A stretch of 64,000 bases of DNA from Photorhabdus asymbiotica (GTDB taxonomy: Bacteria; Pseudomonadota; Gammaproteobacteria; Enterobacterales; Enterobacteriaceae): contig NZ_RBLJ01000001.1 of assembly GCF_003634575.1 (NCBI RefSeq), forward strand, positions 1,444,664 through 1,508,663, written 5' to 3'. Each line of letters starts with the position of its first letter. Position 1 is the first letter of the stretch. The notes beneath the pieces are model-generated. The model saw nothing but the letters and a program-made list of their open reading frames with translations, did no database searches and was not told the origin of the DNA. Shown here piece after piece: positions 46,160 through 54,948 of this stretch. A program made the position numbers and the translations under genes.

Positions 46160-49100
46160 ATGTCACTTGGTGATGAAATTGTCACCCGAATTGCCCGGGT
46201 CGGCGCCCGACACGCTGCGCCCGTTTCTCCCCCACAGGGTACGCCCGGTCCGGCTGCTGCCCGGAAAGACGACCCGATTAAACATGCCAGCTTCCTTGGT
46301 GCGCTGGCCGGGGCCATCACCGGCGCCCTGATAAGCGCTGCGGTCTTTGCCGCAGCCGCTGCCGTGGTCGTCGGCACCGGCGGTTTAGCCACCGTTGCGG
46401 TAATTGCACTGGGCACTGCCGGCACACTGGCTCTGGGGAATGTTATCAGTGCTGCCAGTTCCGCGGTCACCCGTATGGTGGACAGTATTGGACCGCCCGC
46501 TGGCACACTAATAAGCGGCTCGCCGAATGTGTCTGTCGAAGGCAAACCCGCGGCCAGAGCCACCGTCGATACTGCCGGCTGTACGAAACACCCTGCCGCA
46601 CCGTCCCTGATTGCCCAGGGCAGTGAAACGGTGTTCATCAACGGCTACCCGGCGGCCCGGGTAGATGACAAGCTGGTCTGCGGTGCCACCATCAAAGCCG
46701 GGGCCGGAACCGTGTTTATCGGTTCCGGTCAGGGCACCTATCTGGACATTGAGGAAGAATTCTCCGCCTGGGAGCGCGCGATTCTGATAGCGGTGGAATT
46801 TCTGGTACCACCGTCCCGGGGCACCATTAAGGGGCTCGGTAAACTGTTCACTAAAACCGGTCGTCAGGCGGTACTGAACGGGGCGAAGACCGGTGCCCGG
46901 CATGTCGGAAAAATCGTGTCTATGGGCACGATTTCCTGTGCTAAAACCGCCTTTAAAGAAACCCAGGGTGCAAAACGTTACTGGGCAGCGACCAAAAAAT
47001 TCTTCACCGGCGACCCGATTGATGTCACCACCGGCCAGCTGTTCGACCAGCGCACAGATATCACCCTCGGTCAGACCCTGCCGCTGGTGTTTTTACGCAG
47101 CTGGGCCCCCGGAGAACAGGGCCTGCTGGGACCGGGCTGGACCGACAGCTTTTCCGAATGCGTCCGGGTCACCGGCGACCGGGTGGAAATCAGCACCACC
47201 GAAGGGGCCTCACTCTATTTTGCCTTACCCGCCACCTGTACACACAGTATCAACCCGGATCACCCGGATTTTACCCTGAGCCGGGGCACATCGGGATACA
47301 TCCTCAGCCACCGAGATTCCCCAGTCCGGAAATATTTTACCCTGCCAGTACCGGCTCCCGCCGGTGACACACAGAGCTGGCTGCTCACCGAACACCGGGA
47401 CGTGTATGATAACCGGCTGCATTTTGTCTATAACGACCGCTGTCAGCTGACCGAAGTCATCCACAGTGACGGACCGGTGCTGACACTGTGCTATAACCTG
47501 TGCGGGCAGCTGACGGAGATTATCCGCACCGATGAAGGGTTACAGGAAGTCATGGCCCGCTATCACTACCATGATAATGGCCGGCTGGCGGAAGCAGACA
47601 GCACTCAGCAATTTCACCTGTACTATGAATACAACGCGCAGGGCCTGATAAGCCGCTGGTCTGACGGCGACCAGACCTGGGTGGATTACCTCTACGATGA
47701 ACAGGGGCGCTGTACTGACAGTGTGGGGGCCGGCGGTTTTTACCCGGTCCACCTGGACTATGCCCCCGGCATCACCCGCTCTGCGACACCACAGGGGCAC
47801 ACCACCACCTGGTATTACAATGACCAGCAGCAGGTCACTGAAGTCCACACCCCGGGCGGCAGTATCACCCGTTATGACTATGATAACCAGGGCAATCTGA
47901 TACAACAGACGTTACCGATGGGAGAAATCCTGACCCTGACCTACCTGGCTGATACCGGTCGGGTGACTGCATTCACTGATGCAGCCGGGGGGGTCTGGCA
48001 ATACAGCTATGATGCCGACACCCTGCAACTGACCGGCATGACTGACCCGCTGCACCGCACCTGGCTGCAACTGTATGATGAACGGGGCCAGCCAAAAGGA
48101 TTTATTGCCCCGGACGGTCGGAAAACCACCCTGACCCGTAATGCTTTCGGGCTGGTGACCGAGGAAGAAGACACCGACGGTAACCGCCGTACTCAGGAAT
48201 ATGATACCCATCAGCGGCTGGTCAGACTGTTTGACGAGGAAAACCGCACCGTCAGCCTCGGCTACGACAGTCAGGACCGGCTGCGCAGCCTGACCGCCGC
48301 CGGAGCACTGTGGCGCTGGCGTTACGACCGGCATCACCGGGTGGCCGTCAGCGACCGGCCTGATAACAATCTGGAGCATTTTCACCATGACCGGCACGGT
48401 AACTTAACCTGCTGGACCGACGCGCGCGGGGTGGCATGGCAGGTGGAATATGGTCCGTTTGACCTGCCGATAGCGCGGCATGATGGCGAAGGACACCGCT
48501 GGCAGTACCGCTATGATGCTGACACGCTGCAACTGACTGAAGTGATTAACCCACAGGGGGAAAGTTATACCTACACCCTCGATGCAGATGGCCGGGTGGT
48601 TACTGAGCAGGATTATGCCGGCACCTGCTGGCACTACCGTTATGACTTATCAGGCAACTGTATTGAGAAGCGGGACGGGGAAGAGAATGTGACCCGCTAT
48701 GACTATGACGCGGCACACCGCCTCACGGCCCTGCATCCTCCGGAAGGCACGACCCGTTATCATTACGATATTGTGGGACGACTGCTGAGCGTCGAGTCAC
48801 CGGACAACACGCTGGCTTTTGAATATGATGAACAGGACCGGATAGTCCGGGAAATCCAGCCATACGGAGAAATTCAACGCCACTACCCGGATAACCGTAC
48901 CGTAGAGCGACTGCTGCTGACCGGTGAAACCAAACCCGCAGAAGGACCGTCCCGGTTCGCCGGACAGACTCACCCGGAACACTGGCAGAGCCGGATGCAG
49001 GTTAACCGAGCCGGGGAGCTGACCGGACTGACGCTGGACGGCCTGTTACCTCTGACGGTGGAACGGGACGAAGCCGGGCGGGACACGGGCCGTCACACCG

Positions 49101-50515
49101 AAAGCGGTTTCATCCTGCGCCAGCAGTATAACCTGATGGGCCTGTTGACAGCCCAGCGTGCCGGCTGTAACCCCCATTTTTTCCGGCAGACTGACCTGCC
49201 CGATATTCCGGCCCCCACCTTTGCGGGTCTGGTACGTCAGTATGAGTATGATGCCGCCCTGAACCTGACGGCGGCCAACGATGACAGGCAGCCACTACAC
49301 TATCTTCTTAACGGAAATGGTCAGGTGGTATCAGTTGGTGACGGACGAAACCTGCGTGAGCATTATCAGTATGACGCCAGCGGTTACCCCTCCCGGCGGT
49401 TCGACGGGATGCAGGAAATCGGGGGGGAAACGCTGTATCAGGAAGGTCACCGTCTGAACTGGATTGGCCCGCACCGGTTTGTGTACGACCGGGCCGGTCG
49501 TATGAAGGAGAAACAGCGTTTAGAAGAAGGTTACCGTCCGGCGCTGACCCGATACCGCTGGAACAGCCAGAATCAGCTGACCGGCCTCATCACCCCGGAC
49601 GGTATCCGGTGGGAATATCGCTATGATGCTTTTGGACGGCGGACCGAAAAGCGCTGTACCCAGACCGGTAAACTGACCACGTATCTATGGGACGGCGATG
49701 TGCCGGCGGAAATCCGGGAATATCAGCACGGCCGGCTGAAAATGGTCCGCCATCTGGTGTTTGACGGCTGGGAGCTGATAGCGCAGCAGACGCGGGCGGT
49801 TACCCTCAATCTGGACAACCGGGTGGAACTGATGGCCGGGGCAGTGCAGACCCAGTATGCGGTCAGCGCCCCGACCGGGGAACCGCTGGCGCTGTTCGAC
49901 CCGACGGGGAAACGGGTCTGGCGGCGGCCGAAACAGTCCCTGTACGGGCTGCGGCTGGGCGGACAGGGAGAAAATCCGCAACTCGATCCGGGCCTCCGGT
50001 TTGCCGGGCAACTTTTTGATGAGGAAAGTGGTTTATGCTATAACCGGTTCCGTTATTATTTGCCGGAAGGCTGTTGTTATCTCAGCCCTGACCCGCTCGG
50101 GCTGGAAGGGGGTCCGAATCCCTATTCGTATGTTCATAACCCGGCGAACTGGATTGACCCATTCGGGTTAGCAGCTTGTCCAACACAAAAATACGAAGTT
50201 AGTACATTCGATGATTTACAGAGACGTTCTAAGGTGGGTGATAAATTAGATATCCACCATGCGGCTCAAAAACATCCTGCGGGGCAGGTAATTACTGGTT
50301 ATGATCCTAAAGTAGCTCCATCAATAGCTCTCCCTAGAGGAGAACATAAACTGATTCCTACTATGAAAGGACCGTATACGGGATCGGCTAGAGATTTATT
50401 GGCAAAAGATATTAGAGATTTGCGCAATTATACTAATGCCCCTCCTTCAGCAATAAAAGATTTGCTCAATTTAAATAAAGAAATGTATCCAGAAGCCTTC
50501 ACTAAAATAAGGTAA
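46160..50515 (+). CDS. PAAR-containing Rhs polymorphic toxin (T6SS effector)
   Basis: The 1451-residue protein has two hydrophobic helices near residues 42-100, a PAAR domain at about 105-200 (GSPNVSVEGKPAARATV ... VFINGYPAARVDD), then from about 290 the Rhs shell of YD repeats. The shell ends at the autocleavage text YLSPDPLGLEGGPNPYSY and DPFGLA (D1333-A1338). The last 113 residues are a separate toxin tip with KLDIHHAAQKHPAGQVI, IALPRGEHKLIPT and RDLLAKDIRDLRNY. This suggests an HNH/EndoVII-like nuclease with paired His, but no family is certain. GC content drops sharply at the tip, as expected for a swapped toxin. The next gene should give immunity. Confidence 0.93.
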   Translation: MSLGDEIVTRIARVGARHAAPVSPPQGTPGPAAARKDDPIKHASFLGALAGAITGALISAAVFAAAAAVVVGTGGLATVAVIALGTAGTLALGNVISAASSAVTRMVDSIGPPAGTLISGSPNVSVEGKPAARATVDTAGCTKHPAAPSLIAQGSETVFINGYPAARVDDKLVCGATIKAGAGTVFIGSGQGTYLDIEEEFSAWERAILIAVEFLVPPSRGTIKGLGKLFTKTGRQAVLNGAKTGARHVGKIVSMGTISCAKTAFKETQGAKRYWAATKKFFTGDPIDVTTGQLFDQRTDITLGQTLPLVFLRSWAPGEQGLLGPGWTDSFSECVRVTGDRVEISTTEGASLYFALPATCTHSINPDHPDFTLSRGTSGYILSHRDSPVRKYFTLPVPAPAGDTQSWLLTEHRDVYDNRLHFVYNDRCQLTEVIHSDGPVLTLCYNLCGQLTEIIRTDEGLQEVMARYHYHDNGRLAEADSTQQFHLYYEYNAQGLISRWSDGDQTWVDYLYDEQGRCTDSVGAGGFYPVHLDYAPGITRSATPQGHTTTWYYNDQQQVTEVHTPGGSITRYDYDNQGNLIQQTLPMGEILTLTYLADTGRVTAFTDAAGGVWQYSYDADTLQLTGMTDPLHRTWLQLYDERGQPKGFIAPDGRKTTLTRNAFGLVTEEEDTDGNRRTQEYDTHQRLVRLFDEENRTVSLGYDSQDRLRSLTAAGALWRWRYDRHHRVAVSDRPDNNLEHFHHDRHGNLTCWTDARGVAWQVEYGPFDLPIARHDGEGHRWQYRYDADTLQLTEVINPQGESYTYTLDADGRVVTEQDYAGTCWHYRYDLSGNCIEKRDGEENVTRYDYDAAHRLTALHPPEGTTRYHYDIVGRLLSVESPDNTLAFEYDEQDRIVREIQPYGEIQRHYPDNRTVERLLLTGETKPAEGPSRFAGQTHPEHWQSRMQVNRAGELTGLTLDGLLPLTVERDEAGRDTGRHTESGFILRQQYNLMGLLTAQRAGCNPHFFRQTDLPDIPAPTFAGLVRQYEYDAALNLTAANDDRQPLHYLLNGNGQVVSVGDGRNLREHYQYDASGYPSRRFDGMQEIGGETLYQEGHRLNWIGPHRFVYDRAGRMKEKQRLEEGYRPALTRYRWNSQNQLTGLITPDGIRWEYRYDAFGRRTEKRCTQTGKLTTYLWDGDVPAEIREYQHGRLKMVRHLVFDGWELIAQQTRAVTLNLDNRVELMAGAVQTQYAVSAPTGEPLALFDPTGKRVWRRPKQSLYGLRLGGQGENPQLDPGLRFAGQLFDEESGLCYNRFRYYLPEGCCYLSPDPLGLEGGPNPYSYVHNPANWIDPFGLAACPTQKYEVSTFDDLQRRSKVGDKLDIHHAAQKHPAGQVITGYDPKVAPSIALPRGEHKLIPTMKGPYTGSARDLLAKDIRDLRNYTNAPPSAIKDLLNLNKEMYPEAFTKIR

Positions 50516-50519
50516 TAAG

Positions 50520-50867
50520 ATGAATTCTCAACTATTTGTAGATATATTAAAGCTTGTAGTAAGAGATGCTGCTATCGAAGACACTATCTCAATACTTGAA
50601 TCTCCCCCAGGTAGAAAGCCACAAAGGGAATTAACTGAACTATCTGATTTTTATAATGAAAAATCGAAGGAAGAGAAAGAAACAATCAATAAAATAATAA
50701 GAATAGTGGCTGATAATACACTGTTCGGTATTCTTTGTGTTATTGATGGTGTACGTGCAATAGAAAATGAAGAAAATAAAGGTGAGCTAATATTGACCTA
50801 TAAAAAGGAAAGTATAATTAACTTAAATAAAAATAGTAATCTACACGATATATATAATGCTAGTTAA
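50520..50867 (+). CDS. Putative immunity protein to the Rhs tip toxin
   Basis: The 115-residue protein starts 5 bases after the Rhs stop and is AT-rich like the toxin tip. It is acidic and mostly helical (VVRDAAIEDTISILESPPG, ELTELSDFYNEKSKEEKETI), with a hydrophobic stretch LFGILCVIDGV. I do not recognise a family. Position directly after a polymorphic toxin gene is the usual mark of an immunity gene, so this is inference from context. A strong hairpin follows and marks the border of the first mobile module. Confidence 0.7.
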   Translation: MNSQLFVDILKLVVRDAAIEDTISILESPPGRKPQRELTELSDFYNEKSKEEKETINKIIRIVADNTLFGILCVIDGVRAIENEENKGELILTYKKESIINLNKNSNLHDIYNAS

Positions 50868-50872
50868 TTAAT

Positions 50873-50907
50873 AAAGTCGGAAGATCCCCGAGATCTTCCG
50901 GCTTTAT
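50873..50907. terminator. Bidirectional terminator at the left border of mobile module 1
   Basis: Stem CGGAAGATC / GATCTTCCG around CCCGA, extended by AAAG/CTTT, with T-rich sequence on both sides. A near copy lies at 57880-57913 in the same place of module 2, directly behind the second immunity gene. Confidence 0.85.
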
Positions 50908-50913
50908 TATGAT

Positions 50914-51111
50914 CTATCGTGGCGCATACCCTCGGTAAGCCAGAGCGGATTGGAGCTTAGCGATCGCATCCTTAATCTGATACGCTTCCTCGTCATTCAC
51001 GGCACAGGCGCGTATCTCCGCCCAGTTCAGCCGCTTAACCAGTTGTGCTAAGGCCAGTGCTTCAATATGGGTTAACTGAATGTCCTGTAAATGTTCAATC
51101 ACCACGTTCAT
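50914..51111 (-). CDS. Small conserved module protein, copy 1
   Basis: Starting from the ATG at 51111 the product has 65 residues (VVIEHLQDIQLTHIEALALA, then RLNWAEIRACAVNDEEAY). Only two or three residues near the N-terminus and two within the last 15 differ from the copy at 57922-58119. Helical and without membrane segments. It follows the SymE-like gene by 13 bases and is probably in its operon. No family recognised; a partner or antagonist of the SymE-like protein is one possibility. A longer upstream frame runs through the SymE gene and is not credible. Confidence 0.6.
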   Translation of the reverse strand: MNVVIEHLQDIQLTHIEALALAQLVKRLNWAEIRACAVNDEEAYQIKDAIAKLQSALAYRGYAPR

Positions 51112-51124
51112 TTTATCCCCTCCC

Positions 51125-51448
51125 TTAGCCCGCGTTGTATTCAGCCAGCATCTCACGCATCCGCAGCTTAATCTCATTAAGCTGGCTCCGCTGCCGCTGG
51201 CATTGCTGCTGATAGTGTTGCGTGGCTTCACTGTCAGGAATGAGCACCAGACAGCCATCCATCACCTTCACCGTAATCTGGCCGCCCGTATTAAACCCCG
51301 CCTGTCTGAGCCACTGGCCCTTAAGATGTATCGCCGGTGCAGCGTTGTTGACCTTGTTCCCGTTCAGCACATAACCCACCGTGTAATAACGTTCTGTTTT
51401 CACGGCTTTATTTACAACGACTTCTGCCTTAGAATGCGCCTTAGCCAT
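51125..51448 (-). CDS. SymE-like (AbrB-fold) toxin-family protein, copy 1
   Basis: The 107-residue protein has the SymE pattern: YYTVGYVLNGNKVNNAAPAIHLKGQWLRQAGF, then GQITVKVMDGCLVLIPDSE. SymE of E. coli is an SOS-induced, AbrB-fold toxin kept silent by an antisense RNA. The C-terminal 35 residues here are a charged Gln-rich helix not in E. coli SymE. Start at 51448 was chosen over 51499 since it matches the module 2 copy, with which it shares about 88 percent of residues by eye. Whether it is toxic or has become a DNA-binding regulator of the module is open. No antisense RNA promoter was identified. Confidence 0.8.
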   Translation of the reverse strand: MAKAHSKAEVVVNKAVKTERYYTVGYVLNGNKVNNAAPAIHLKGQWLRQAGFNTGGQITVKVMDGCLVLIPDSEATQHYQQQCQRQRSQLNEIKLRMREMLAEYNAG

Positions 51449-51524
51449 AGTAACTACCTCTTTTAGTTGCTTGTGGTGAGCGGCTGTGACAGGGGGCAAC
51501 CTGTCTCAGTCGCGCTATCTCTCT

Positions 51525-51917
51525 TTACTCTCTGTTATGACCAATCACCGTATCCAGCATCTCCGACACAAACTTCTGTCTGGCTTTCGGCAACTGACTG
51601 ATAATCTCAATCTGTTGTTCCAGTCGGGAACTGGGTCCCCGTTTACTATTACGCCTGACCGAGGGCAATCCAAGCAGTTCATCCAACGATAAGTTCAGTA
51701 TCTGCGCCAGTAATGGCAGAAGTGCCGCTGAAACTTTTAATCGCCCGCCTTCATAATGCGCCATTGTCTGCTGAGCAATCCCCAACTGGTCCGCCAGTTG
51801 CTGCTGGGTGAGTTGTTGCTCCTTGCGAGCCAGCGCAATCCGCGCGCCTAACTCTTTAAAGAATGTTTCATCCTTCGTCTTCATGGCCTGTATCTGCCTG
51901 TGAGTTAACGGTGCCAT
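51525..51917 (-). CDS. XRE-family repressor of module 1
   Basis: The 130-residue protein has a Cro/C1-type helix-turn-helix (FFKELGARIALARKEQQLTQ, LADQLGIAQQTMAHYEGGRL) and a C-terminal helix (LEQQIEIISQLPKARQKFVSEML). The start at 51917 has GGGAG upstream. It is divergent from the primase gene, and two adjacent palindromes lie in the gap, which would be its operators. Module 2 has an XRE protein in the same place but with unrelated text, so the repressors have been exchanged while the genes around them were kept. Confidence 0.85.
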   Translation of the reverse strand: MAPLTHRQIQAMKTKDETFFKELGARIALARKEQQLTQQQLADQLGIAQQTMAHYEGGRLKVSAALLPLLAQILNLSLDELLGLPSVRRNSKRGPSSRLEQQIEIISQLPKARQKFVSEMLDTVIGHNRE

Positions 51918-51954
51918 GAGGATACTCCCTGTTTTTAATCTTACAGTTGACAAT

Positions 51955-51984
51955 ACTCTATTTTAGAGTACTCTGCAACAGAGT
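51955..51984. promoter_or_regulatory. Two abutting 15-bp operator palindromes
   Basis: ACTCTATTTTAGAGT (51955-51969) is followed without a gap by ACTCTGCAACAGAGT (51970-51984); both have ACTCT/AGAGT arms. A further ACTCTTTGCA half-site lies at about 51992. They sit between the divergent repressor and primase genes of module 1. Confidence 0.75.
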
Positions 51985-52030
51985 TATTTTTACTCTTTGC
52001 ATCTTGACAGGTTTTTGGAGGAACAGCTAT

Positions 52031-54730
52031 ATGGCACGGATACCCGAAGCCGAATTACAACACCTGAAAGCCGCTGTCTCCTTAGTGGCCGTGGTGGAAC
52101 AACAGGGCCGAAAGCTGGTTAAACGGAGCAAAGATTACGTGCTATTGTGCCCGTTCCATCAGGAGAAAACCCCGTCAATGGTATTGAGTCCTGAAAAGAA
52201 CCTCTATCACTGCTTCGGCTGCAATGAAGGCGGCTCGGTACTGGACTGGGTGATGAAAACCGAAAGCTTAAGCCTGCGCCATGCGGCAGAACGGTTGCGT
52301 GCCTTGCTGGGCGAAAATCCGGCGGTCAAGCCGCTGGTTGCGCCGTCTGAACCAGCGTTGCTGGCCGAAGATGAAGCGGGCCGGCAGGCGCTGCTGCATC
52401 GGGTGGTGGAGTTCTATCACCATACGTTGCTGAACGCGCCGGAGATGCAGGCGTACCTGACACAGCGGCGGCTCAATCACCCGGAGTTAGTCGCTCACTT
52501 CCGCCTGGGCTTTGCCAACCGCACGCTGGGGTATCGGCTGCCGTCGAAGAAGCTCAAACCGGGCGCGGAAATCCGGGCGCGACTGCGGGCAGTTGGCCTG
52601 ATGCGGGAATCGGGTCATGAACACTTTACCGGCTCGCTGGTTGTGCCGGTTATTAATCCTCAAGGGCAAATACAGGAAATCTACGGACGTAAAATCGGTG
52701 ACCACCTGCGGGCGGGTACGCCATCGCACCTTTATCTGCCGGGCGCACATGGCGGCGTCTGGAATGAAACGGCGCTGATGGCCGCGAAAAGCCTTATCGT
52801 GTGTGAATCGCTGATTGATGCGATGTCGTTCTGGGTCACCGGTCATCGGAACGTGACCGCCGCTTACGGGGTCAACGGGGTGACAGCCGACCACTGGCAG
52901 GCGTTCGAACGGCATGGCATCAAACAGGTGCTTATCGCGTTCGACAATGACAGCGCGGGCAATGAAGCCGCGGTGAAACTGGCGGAGGCGCTGCTTGTGC
53001 GGGGTATCACACCGCTGCGCGTGATGTTCCCCCCTGAAATGGATGCCAACGACTATCTGTGTCAGATGGCCGAGCCGGAAGCCGCTTTCGCCCTGCTGCT
53101 TGAGAGCGCGACGCCAATGTCAACCGCAGTGACAACGCGCACGGAAGTGAAGGTATCAGCAGAAGCCGCCCCGCCTCCGGCTTTAGCCGCTGCTGTGGCG
53201 GCAGTGCAAAACCCGACGCCCGGCCTCATCTGGGAAGCGGGGGCAGACGGGGAACTTAAGGTCTCGCTGGGCAGCCTGCACTGGTGCATTCGGGGGTTGT
53301 CTTCCGTGAAAGCGGGCGCAGTTGCCATGAAGCTCAATGCGCAGGTCATTGATACCCAAAGCGGCGTGATGTTCCTGGATGGCGTTGACCTGATGAGCGC
53401 ACGCAGCCGTCAGGGTTACGCGCGGATGGCAGCGGCTGAGCTGGGGCTGGCTGAGGGGGATATTCGCCGGGCACTGGGACAGGTATTACTGGCGGTTGAA
53501 CAGTGGCAGCAGCGGGCGGAAATGGGAACTGAGCAGAAAACGCAAGAAATGAACGACGCCGAGCGGGCAGCGGCGCTGGCGCTGCTGCAAGACCCGCAAC
53601 TGAGTGAGCGCATCACCGCTGACTTAGCCGCCTGTGGCGTGGTGGGGGAAAGCACCAACCTGCTGGCCGGTTACTTAGCTGCCGTCAGTCGCAAGCTGGA
53701 CCGTCCGCTGGCCGTGCTGATACAAAGCAGTTCGGCGGCAGGTAAAAGCAGCTTAATGGATGCCGTACTCAATCTGATACCGGAAGAAGAACGGCTGCAA
53801 TACAGCGCCATGACCGGCCAGAGTCTGTTCTATCTGGGGGAAACCAATCTCCAGCATAAAATCTTAGCCATTGCCGAAGAGGAAGGGGTGCGGCAGGCCG
53901 CCTATGCGCTTAAGCTGTTGCAAAGCGACGGCGAACTGACCATTGCCAGCACTGGTAAAGACGATGCCAGCGGTAATCTGGTCACCAAACAATACACAGT
54001 GAAAGGACCGGTGATGCTGATGCTCACCACCACCGCGATTGATGTCGATGAAGAGCTGTTAAACCGCTGTTTAGTCCTGACCGTGAACGAATCGCGGGAA
54101 CAGACCGAAGCTATCCATGCCTTGCAACGTCATAAGCAGACCCTTGAAGGTTTACTGGCGGAAAATGAGAAGACCTATATTACCGAACTACATCAAAACG
54201 CCCAGCGGCTGTTGCGCCCGCTCAATGTGGTTAACCCTTATGCTTCACAGTTAACGTTCATGAGCGATAAAACCCGTACCCGCCGCGACCACATGAAATA
54301 TCTCACCCTGATACAAAGTATCGCCCTGCTGCATCAGCACCAGCGCGAGGTGAAGACAGCGGAACACCGGGGCAAACGGCTTGAATATATCGAAGTCGCC
54401 AAAGAAGATATCCGCCTGGCGAACCGGCTGGCCCACGAGATATTAGGCCGCACACTGGATGAGATGCCGCCGCAGACGCGCAGGCTGTTGCTGCTGATAC
54501 AAAACTGGGTCAGGGAAAGCGGGCAGCCGCGCCATGAAATGTTATTTACCCGCAAAATGTTGCGGGATGCGGTGCAGTGGGGCGATACCCAGCTGAAAAT
54601 CCATCTCTCGCGGCTGGTTGAAATGGAGTACCTGCTGTTGCACCGGCGCGGGCTGACGTTCATCTACGAACTGTTGTTCGACGGGGAAGACAGCGACACC
54701 GCGCACCTGAGCGGGCTGATAGTGCCCTGA
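52031..54730 (+). CDS. CHC2 primase/TOPRIM protein with AAA+ ATPase domain, module 1
   Basis: The start at 52031 (GGAGG upstream) gives 899 residues. An N-terminal DnaG-like zinc finger has C40, H43, C61 and C64. A TOPRIM domain follows near 255-310 (VCESLIDAMSF, then AFDNDSAGNEAA). A P-loop SSSAAGKSS lies near 570 with an ATPase core (LLTTTAIDVDEELLNRCLVL). Residues 825-899 look like a winged helix (FTRKMLRDAVQWGDTQLKIHL). From roughly 515 to 824 it is almost identical to the module 2 protein, while the DNA differs at many third positions, so selection keeps it. The C-terminal winged helix differs strongly. Iterons begin 21 bases after the stop. A role in replicating or mobilising the module is inferred. 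Confidence 0.88.
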   Translation: MARIPEAELQHLKAAVSLVAVVEQQGRKLVKRSKDYVLLCPFHQEKTPSMVLSPEKNLYHCFGCNEGGSVLDWVMKTESLSLRHAAERLRALLGENPAVKPLVAPSEPALLAEDEAGRQALLHRVVEFYHHTLLNAPEMQAYLTQRRLNHPELVAHFRLGFANRTLGYRLPSKKLKPGAEIRARLRAVGLMRESGHEHFTGSLVVPVINPQGQIQEIYGRKIGDHLRAGTPSHLYLPGAHGGVWNETALMAAKSLIVCESLIDAMSFWVTGHRNVTAAYGVNGVTADHWQAFERHGIKQVLIAFDNDSAGNEAAVKLAEALLVRGITPLRVMFPPEMDANDYLCQMAEPEAAFALLLESATPMSTAVTTRTEVKVSAEAAPPPALAAAVAAVQNPTPGLIWEAGADGELKVSLGSLHWCIRGLSSVKAGAVAMKLNAQVIDTQSGVMFLDGVDLMSARSRQGYARMAAAELGLAEGDIRRALGQVLLAVEQWQQRAEMGTEQKTQEMNDAERAAALALLQDPQLSERITADLAACGVVGESTNLLAGYLAAVSRKLDRPLAVLIQSSSAAGKSSLMDAVLNLIPEEERLQYSAMTGQSLFYLGETNLQHKILAIAEEEGVRQAAYALKLLQSDGELTIASTGKDDASGNLVTKQYTVKGPVMLMLTTTAIDVDEELLNRCLVLTVNESREQTEAIHALQRHKQTLEGLLAENEKTYITELHQNAQRLLRPLNVVNPYASQLTFMSDKTRTRRDHMKYLTLIQSIALLHQHQREVKTAEHRGKRLEYIEVAKEDIRLANRLAHEILGRTLDEMPPQTRRLLLLIQNWVRESGQPRHEMLFTRKMLRDAVQWGDTQLKIHLSRLVEMEYLLLHRRGLTFIYELLFDGEDSDTAHLSGLIVP

Positions 54731-54751
54731 ATGGGACAGTATGAAATCGTC

Positions 54752-54869
54752 CGGTCGGGGTAAGGCGTTAAATGGTCGCCTTCCGGTCGGTATCAAGTCG
54801 GCGAGAGGTCGGGTTAACCGTATCAGCGCAAAGGCAGGCACAACAAGGCTTCACAACAAAACGGTCGGG
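54752..54869 (+). repeat. Six phased iterons of module 1 (core GGTCGG)
   Basis: Eight-base units start at 54752 (CGGTCGGG), 54773 (TGGTCGCC), 54784 (CGGTCGGT), 54795 (AAGTCGGC), 54806 (AGGTCGGG) and 54862 (CGGTCGGG). Spacings are 21, 11, 11, 11 and 56 bases, so the middle four face the same side of the helix. About 22 bases after the last copy is CACTGTTCCGGCA, also conserved in module 2. No ORF is present between primase and recombinase. Confidence 0.85.
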
Positions 54870-54948
54870 TTCAGCGAAAAATCACTGTTCCGGCAGGACA
54901 GAATAAAAAATCGTAGCGTACCGACAGCACACCCATAAGAGGCAGACG

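Noticed and set aside
46508..49295. Many minus-strand frames opposite rhs
   Set aside because: They are shadows of the GC-rich Rhs repeat coding strand.
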